Shown piece after piece: positions 57,928 through 64,000 of a DNA stretch of 64,000 nucleotides (position 1 is the stretch's first letter; each line of letters opens with the position of its first letter). The DNA lies in contig NC_084812.1 in assembly GCF_963583255.1 (NCBI RefSeq), forward strand, positions 26,801,065 through 26,865,064, in the 5' to 3' direction. The translations under genes were made by a program, and so were the position numbers. This DNA is from Pyrus communis. Its lineage: Eukaryota > Streptophyta > Magnoliopsida > Rosales > Rosaceae. The notes below the pieces were generated by a model that was not told the origin of the DNA, did not search any database, and saw only the letters and a program-made list of their open reading frames with translations.

Positions 57928-58335
57928 TATCGGTTTTTTCCCCGAACTTATATAGAATTGTTAATTTCTCACATGAATTTTAATTTTAGCCATATTATTT
58001 CTTTTTATAATTAATCAATTTTTTCTTGAATTTTAACTTTAGCCTATTACCTCTTGAAATTTTATAAATAGTCAATTTCTCTCTAGCGTTAGATTTTAAA
58101 TTTTTTTCATCCATTCAATTTTTTATTCTTTTTGTCCCATACAATTGTGTCATATGTTGTTCGCATGATCAAAATGGATGAAAAATTAGATGGAATTTTT
58201 TTTTTTAAATCTAGCGTAAGAAGGAGAATTGGTTATTAATAAAAGTTAAGTGAGATAATCGGTTAAAATTAAAATTAAAGAAAAAATTAACAGTTTTATA
58301 CAAATTCGGAGAACAAATCGACATATATGACTTTT
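57928..58335. repeat. Inverted-repeat element
   Basis: The left part (TATTTATCGGTTTTTTCCCC, then GAACTTATATAGAATTGTTA) is loosely matched by the reverse complement of the right part (TATATGTCGATTTGTTCTCC, then GAATTTGTATAAAACTGTTA). Probably a diverged non-autonomous transposon; no coding capacity. Confidence 0.5.
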
Positions 58336-58657
58336 TCTCATATGCGGCATTTAAGGAGGGCATTCTGAACACAACTTTAATTACAACACTTCTGTGCTGT
58401 CAATTGCGGAATCTTTGATTTTTTAAATCTCAGTAATCAAATAATTTGTTTAATTAAAGTTTTAAGAGTTTTTTTATTTTTTTATTTTTTTATTTTTAAT
58501 TTGAGACTTTTTCGTGTACCAAACTGATTACTGAGATTGTAAACACAGTAATCATGGTCTTGGCATGTATACAACCGATTACAATGGGATGGTTTTATTT
58601 TGTCTGAGGCCCGATCAATGTGAACTTAAGCCAACAATTAAGTATGCTAAAAAAATA

Positions 58658-58663
<6 letters not shown>

Positions 58664-58708
<45 letters not shown>
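58664..58708. repeat. (TA)n microsatellite
   Basis: More than 20 TA units in a row, followed by TGTATGTATGTG. Confidence 0.9.
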
Positions 58709-58717
<9 letters not shown>

Positions 58718-59655
58718 GAAGCTTTTTTTTTTTGGTAAACTGGGAAATCTATTCTAAGGCAAAGAAGTCGTACAATGAAAGCCTACAACGAGCCAAACAC
58801 ATATCTGAAGCTACTTTGTTGAATAATATTGTTCACCCTTCAAACACACATGCATGATGCCAAGAAAAATGTAGGAGTATATATTGAGATTAGATTATAC
58901 TATATATTAGAGCGAATCTAATATTCTTATTGGCCTAAGTTACCTATTTCTCAATTGTAATTACTAATTAGCTTGCACAGGGCACATTCTACTCCTATAT
59001 ATTTTAGCAGAAAACGATCGTAAGTTCTCTCTAATCTGTTCTTGCCCATGCAAACTCTAATTTTATTTCAAATCTCAAATCCTCAAACTTTCAAACACAA
59101 ACGTAAATCAGTTTCTTATCTTATTAGACTTTATTCCGTTGTGATTTCTGACTTAGAGACCCCGGAGTCCACCAAAACCCTTGTCCTTGGCTCATCCACA
59201 CCGCTGATTATTGTGCAGAATTATCATCATCAATTATATTATCACTCCTTTTATAGTTAATGACCCATTAAAAAGAAATAGTTTCGTGTCAAGATTTTAG
59301 AGTCGAGCCAAATACACACTACTAACAACTTGCAAAGCCGGCATGTGTTAGTTTATCACAAAATTTCGCAGTGCAATTAAGAGTAAAGTTGTAATTTATT
59401 TTGTAAAGTTTTCGATGTTGGCTTGCATCTTCAACACCTGCATCCATGTTTATTCTAATCACGGAAACATCATGGGATCAAAGTTGAAGCTAAATCAAAA
59501 TTGAAAGTGAAAAATGTTATAAAAGACCTTATGCGTATGTAATTATCCCAATCTCAAGGTAAAAACTTTACAATGATAGCGCATACTTCAGAGGAAGATG
59601 TATAAATATCCGTGAATGTTTGTTGTTATTGTCAAAGAAGTAAATAACAATATTT

Positions 59656-61074
59656 TCAAACTAAGTAGGTATAATCTCCACTGACATAGTCTGCACATCC
59701 ACCGATATAGTCAGTTGAGTATTCCAATGACAATGAGGAGGGATCAGTAGCCGTAGCACTAGCAGTAGTGCTTCCAAAATCAACAATAGTACCAAGACCA
59801 CAACCCACCAATTGTTGTTGTTGTTGCTGCTGCTGCTGTTGCTGCTGCTGAAACTGTTGTTGCTGGAATTGAAGTTGTAGTTGTTGCTGGTACAGTAGTT
59901 GTTGCTGCAACTGTAGTTGCTGTGGTTGCTGCAATTGTTGTGGTTGTTGCGGTTGCTGAAATTGTTGGGGTTCTTGTGGTTGCAGGTATTGTTGCGGTTG
60001 TTGTTGGCGTTGCTGAAGTTGTGGCAGTTGTTGCAGTTGCTGAAATTGTTGCGGTTGTTGTTGGAAAGGTTGCGGTTGTTGTTGGTGGAATTGTTGCAGT
60101 TGCGGTTGCTGGAATGGTTGCAGTTGTTGCTGGAATGGTTGCGATTGTTGCTGGAATGGTTGCGGTTGTTGTTGCGGTTGAGAATTACCAGCAGCTCCAA
60201 AAACAGGAAAACCGATAAGAGCTGTAAGCGCTGTGTTTACAATAGCCTTTCCCAACTTCTTACCACTTCTCCCTCTATTCAAAGGTTGTACAGTATTAGC
60301 AGCTTGTCCTCCATATACTACACTGCTCTGCATTCCATTATTATTACCACTAATAATATTTGGTTGTGGTCCATAGTTTTGGACCTGGAGATCGTGAGGA
60401 CTACCTGAAGCAGTATTTGTGTGATAATTATACGGACTGCCAACGACAACTGGAGATGACGGTTGTGCTGCTTGATTTAGTTGAATCGGTTCGGCGGTGG
60501 CGCAGGCCAAATGAGCTGCAAAACCGCAAGGATGGCATAAGTAGAGCCACTCTTTGTACCCAACTTGGTTGCATATATGACAGATGAAGGTCTTGCTGCT
60601 GGTAGGCCCTGGAGGAAGTGAGAAGGAGAGAACGAGTTGGTGAGGGTGGGAGTGGTGAGTATGAACCAACGGCTTTGAAGCACAAGTTGTGTGGAGATCA
60701 ATCTTGCAATCTCCGCAGTGGTAGGAAAATCCATTTCCGTGCTTCCTGCATGCACTGCAATTGAAGACCCCGTCAGAGTATATTGGGGTTGGGAGCAGAG
60801 TCAGGACATGTTTATTCTCATCACACGGATGCGTAATTTGCTGAGGCATTAGTGAACATAAGACGTGGAGCAAGTAATTGCATGGCGTGCAACTGTAAAT
60901 CCATCCGGCAGAGGCATCCAGTTTGCAGGCTGAACAAGAGGTTGCTAGCCGCTGCCCGTTTGAGATTTGTTGGGGATGTGGGTGATGAAGATTGGAAAGG
61001 ATCAAGGGATGTGGGTGGCTAAAATGTCGAAGCATGGCCTCAGGTTGAGGTTGACCGGCCACCTGCATGATCAT
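59656..61074 (-). CDS. DC1-domain protein with polyglutamine tail (single exon, 472 aa)
   Basis: Intact tandem paralogue of the split gene. Three cysteine/histidine-rich DC1 modules lie at about residues 17-73 (HFSHPHPLILSN, then CSACKLDASAGWIYSCTPCN), 78-130 (CSACRKHGNGFSYHCGDCKI, DLHTTCA) and 140-190 (ICHICNQVGYKEWLYLCHPC, GFAAHLACA); they are expected to bind zinc. A variable linker follows with GKKLGKAIVNTALTALIGFP. About residues 300-430 are almost only Gln, Pro, Leu and Phe (QPFQQQ-type repeats and an uninterrupted Q run), then a short C-terminus ending CADYVSGDYTYLV. DC1 proteins are linked to stress and hormone responses in plants but no biochemical role can be assigned. No signal peptide or membrane segment is visible. 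Confidence 0.9.
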   Translation of the reverse strand: MIMQVAGQPQPEAMLRHFSHPHPLILSNLHHPHPQQISNGQRLATSCSACKLDASAGWIYSCTPCNYLLHVLCSLMPQQITHPCDENKHVLTLLPTPIYSDGVFNCSACRKHGNGFSYHCGDCKIDLHTTCASKPLVHTHHSHPHQLVLSFSLPPGPTSSKTFICHICNQVGYKEWLYLCHPCGFAAHLACATAEPIQLNQAAQPSSPVVVGSPYNYHTNTASGSPHDLQVQNYGPQPNIISGNNNGMQSSVVYGGQAANTVQPLNRGRSGKKLGKAIVNTALTALIGFPVFGAAGNSQPQQQPQPFQQQSQPFQQQLQPFQQPQLQQFHQQQPQPFQQQPQQFQQLQQLPQLQQRQQQPQQYLQPQEPQQFQQPQQPQQLQQPQQLQLQQQLLYQQQLQLQFQQQQFQQQQQQQQQQQQQLVGCGLGTIVDFGSTTASATATDPSSLSLEYSTDYIGGCADYVSGDYTYLV

Positions 61075-61254
61075 CTCTCACTCTCTCACACAAGCACAGC
61101 GGGAGGAACTTGTCTTTCAGATGACCTCTAGCTAGCTTCCTTCTTGATCTGTGCTCTTATAATAATTTCGTCCCCTTCTGTACAATGTACAATAAACATC
61201 GATCGAATTAAGCCTAGTGGAATTAAATATAATCCGACATACTGCTGGGTCAAT

Positions 61255-61316
<62 letters not shown>

Positions 61317-62091
61317 AAATTGAAAATATTTATAAGCAATGAGGCTGGTGAAATCTATTCTTTTATTGGAAATTGTAGGGTGACTTTATACGCATTCAAG
61401 TCAATGAGCCTATCTCTCAAAGAGCAATCCTTGTTAAAGTCAATCGTACCGGATCGTCCGATCATCGAACTCAAGATTTGTTTCTGATATATCTCCCCAA
61501 TGGGGCATAGAAAAGAAGGAAAGAGGCTACAACTACAAAGTTATTAAGCATATTCACTGAAATTATCTTGAATGATATCAATCAGAAGCTACGATCCTGA
61601 TGACACCATGAAAATTAATATGACTAATGTTTCAAGTTCTAGAGAGGCCAACGGTTAGTTTTCACCTAAATTAACTATAACCATATATATATGTAATACC
61701 TTTATATTGAAGAAGAATAAACACATTTTCATGGTGGTATCTAAGTTGGAAAGTATCAAGTAAAATTAGCACCTTGGAAGACTTATGAAAACCAATCAGT
61801 TTAGTTGACATTGTCTTCCTATACATTCTCAACCACTTCATGCTACACAAAGATGTATACAAGGAATTAAGATGAAGAGGGGGAAAGGACATGCAAAAGT
61901 CAAATGAAATCTTGAATTTATTTAGTGTGTATATATACTGACCAAAGGGAAGGGATTCTATTTTAAAAAGAGAGCTGCTAGACCCATCTCGTTGTATTAT
62001 TTTCTCACTCATGTTATATTTACACTCACTATAAAAAATTAAAAAAATCAAAATGTTATTTCCCTACCCACTATTATTCCTAAAATAGCCC

Positions 62092-62129
<38 letters not shown>

Positions 62130-62712
62130 TATAATTAGATATAATATTTTCTCTTAAAAAAATATAAACAAATAATATTGCTCTCTTCTAAAAGCTAGCA
62201 AAAAAAAAAAAAACCGGGTTCTTCTAATCTTCAGCTTGATGTACATGTTTGGTCGGGATTGAAAATAGAGAAGCTTACTCAAGTAAACCATCTCTCAAGC
62301 CCGAACTCTTTTTCACAAGGAACACATGTATGTGGGGTTATGCTAGATGATGATGGAGAATGCTTTCTGAAATTCCATTAAGGCAAGTCAGATAGGAGTT
62401 GTAGAGAGGTGGGTTCTGATTTGGGCAACCAAAATCCTAGGGATAAAAATATTTTAGTAATTATTCCAGAAAAAAAAAAAAAAAAAACACTAAACCCTAG
62501 ACGTGGATTTAAAAGAAGAGCACGAATTCTAAAACAAAATAAGACAAAATAAAAATCCCAATTCATATTCCCTAAGGAACAAACCAAGAGCAATTTAGTC
62601 AGAAAAATACAGAAAAGCATCGAAACGCAGGAGTTTACTGGGAAAAAAAAAATACTATGACCAGAATCTGGAATTGTCCGACTCATAAGCATGGCAGCGC
62701 TACTTACCAACT
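61075..62712. other. Spacer between the DC1 and OTU genes
   Basis: It contains the promoter side of the DC1 gene, (TA)n runs at about 61258-61312 and 62096-62124, and poly-A/T stretches near 62200 and 62470. Minus-strand frames at 61671-62051 and 62378-62716 show no motif. No gene is supported. Confidence 0.55.
61258..61312. repeat. (TA)n microsatellite upstream of the DC1 gene
   Basis: About 27 TA units follow GGGTCAATACAA. The same GGGTCAATACAATATATA prefix without expansion lies upstream of the split DC1 gene, so the run expanded after the gene duplication. Confidence 0.9.
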
Positions 62713-63474
62713 TCAATTTTCGTCAAGCTCCACGATCTCTCTAGTTATAATAGTAGACCCTGCAATGGATTTGAACTGTAGTATATGAGCAATGTACGGA
62801 GTAGCCCATTCTAAACACCATAGTTCACAATATCTTTCCCAATTTGTTGCTATAGGAGTAATTGGATGACCTAATTTCAAGAACATCTGCATAAAAGTAC
62901 AACTTAATTAAACTAGACTACAAGAAATTTATAACTTAAACTTAAAGTAAATGCATTCAATCCTTATAAGATCACCTGTAAAAATTTCCAAAATAAATCA
63001 TTATATCCATGCCTGCACAAAATGATGATTGGTGAATTCGATGACGATCTCCTTACATGCTGCTAGTGGTATAGGTGTTATTCTAAGAGGCAAAAATGTA
63101 AGACATTGTACATCCGATAGTGGATAAGCCACACCATAACATGATGCAATAATATGGCCCATGTCAAGCATAGTCATCCACTGATCAATGTTAGCATAAG
63201 TTTCAAAATATCTCAATCCATGCTTCAACTCATGGACCCTATTTTCAGACCCATATAGCTTAGAGTAGCAACTTGAGTAAGTCTTTAACTCTTGTAATAA
63301 ATCTTTTCGCACTTGTATCCATCCATCCTCATTATAACCGAATAATGATGCAATTGCTCTGAATCCGCAATGACCATCAATTGCCACATCTTTTACAAGA
63401 ATAATGTATGGCCTCAATGCTACTGGAAATGCATTGGTTAACTCAATTGGCTTAACTGAACGAGCGCAATGCAC
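62713..63474 (-). CDS. OTU-like cysteine protease domain protein, probably transposon-derived, partial
   Basis: The exon ending at 63013 encodes an OTU fold with DGHCGFRAIASLFGYNEDGW, in which Cys36 (counting from 63474) is the expected nucleophile. The histidine segment is FTNHHFVQ before the exon end. The second exon (62886-62713) continues MFLKLGHPITPIATNWERYC and ends IVELDEN, in frame only if the intron starts with GC (CAG|GCATGG) and not GT. The open frame has no ATG at 63474 (the first codon is GTG). It extends upstream to KTKRRPKEKVHCARSVKP before a stop near 63512, so a 5' exon is missing or lost. KTKRRPKEK plus OTU resembles the C-terminus of Mutator-like/FAR1-related transposase genes carrying an OTU domain. 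It may be a domesticated gene or a decayed fragment. Confidence 0.6.
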
Positions 63475-63659
63475 CTTTTCCTTTGGTCGCCTTTTTGTTT
63501 TGAACTCATTTCAGGATAAAGACCACCAAGTGAATAACTTCCTTGCTCTGCTAACTACCGTCAATATCCAATCATCATCAATTGCTAGTTTTTTACCTTT
63601 TAATTGAAACGGGCATCCACATTTTTGGTTCTAGAATTCCTTGTATCTTCATCCTTTAT

Positions 63660-63660
<1 letters not shown>

Positions 63661-63694
<34 letters not shown>
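63661..63694. repeat. Poly-T tract
   Basis: About 34 T in a row on the plus strand (poly-A on minus), just upstream of the OTU-like frame. It could be a retroposition tail or slippage; nothing else marks it. Confidence 0.9.
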
Positions 63695-64000
63695 TGAATT
63701 CGATTTATATATTGTCCGTTTCTTCACAACCCAATGCAAGTCTAGGGCTCCTGTTATCTTTTCCACCTTAATTGAATCGTAACGTCACAATAACAAAACC
63801 ATTGACCTTCCCAATTTCTCGAGCCCATTGTATTAATTCTACTCTACTCTTGAATAACTACGTACCAAAATTGCACATTATGAATAAACATACAAGAGTA
63901 TAAGTAAATCAATTGCGTAGTCAAGCAAATATTACCTCATTTGTGGTTAATTCACTAATACAGTCCACCATATGTGTAGATGTTGAATTATTACCAGATT
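63695..64000. other. Window end without a recognised gene
   Basis: AT-rich sequence with no motif-bearing frame on either strand. Missing 5' exons of the OTU-like gene could lie beyond the window. Confidence 0.4.

Larger units (their letters stand above)
57272..59655. other. Spacer between the split and intact DC1 genes
   Basis: No coding sequence is supported; short frames such as 59042-59260 have no motif. It holds the promoter of the split DC1 gene, with a GGGTCAATACAATATATA stretch at about 57447 also present upstream of the intact paralogue at about 61244. It also contains the two repeats listed next and a long (TA)n run. The end nearest 59656 is the 3' flank of the minus-strand paralogue. 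Confidence 0.55.

Noticed and set aside
59917..60408. Leucine- and valine-rich open frames on the plus strand opposite the polyglutamine tract
   Set aside because: They are antisense readings of the CAA/CAG repeat of the DC1 gene, with no start context or motif.

Overview
This is eukaryotic nuclear DNA from a dicot, most likely a woody Rosaceae of the apple/pear group (Maleae). All protein genes are split by GT-AG introns, spacers are AT-rich, and many short transposons are present. The organism call rests on a Cassandra-type retroelement carrying a 5S rRNA-like region and on a short repeat (two copies, about 5761-5908 and 18256-18402) that I recognise from memory as very common in apple. It is an inference, not a database result.

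Layout. 0.1-5.3 kb: a Myb/SANT plus bromodomain gene (minus) with transposon relics in a 2.8 kb intron. 8.2-11.1 kb: plastid uroporphyrinogen-III C-methyltransferase, UPM1 (minus, 5 exons). 11.2-13.0 kb: nested small transposons, including a non-autonomous Helitron. 13.9-17.7 kb: protein N-terminal asparagine amidohydrolase (minus, 9 exons). 18.5-24.9 kb: a LIN37-like gene (plus, 7 exons), head to head with the amidohydrolase gene. 27.8-29.5 kb: an HD-Zip II gene of HAT14 type (minus, 4 exons). 29.8-37.5 kb: transposon graveyard (MITEs, SINE-like units, a LINE-type RNase H remnant, a CACTA-like end, a second Helitron). 40.4-41.7 kb: a MUSE1/MUSE2-like RING E3 ligase (minus). 43.1-43.7 kb: a Cassandra element whose two LTRs are in opposite orientation. 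44.1-57.3 kb: a DC1-domain gene split by a complete 12,024-bp CACTA (En/Spm) transposon with open transposase genes. 59.7-61.1 kb: an uninterrupted tandem DC1 paralogue with a glutamine-rich tail. 62.7-63.5 kb: an OTU-protease-domain gene or gene fragment, probably transposon-derived.

The bromodomain, amidohydrolase and RING genes match a neighbourhood I remember from Arabidopsis chromosome 2 (around AT2G44410-AT2G44430), so this looks like a conserved gene block expanded by transposons. The strongest finds are the CACTA insertion (3-bp duplication GAG, reading frame intact on both sides, 372-codon empty-site gene), the internal architecture of that CACTA, and the inverted-LTR Cassandra with a 5-bp duplication TTACC. 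Exon boundaries were read by eye from splice sites and reading frame; the stated exon lengths sum to whole codons for every multi-exon gene. No tRNA gene, genuine rRNA gene or CRISPR array was seen.
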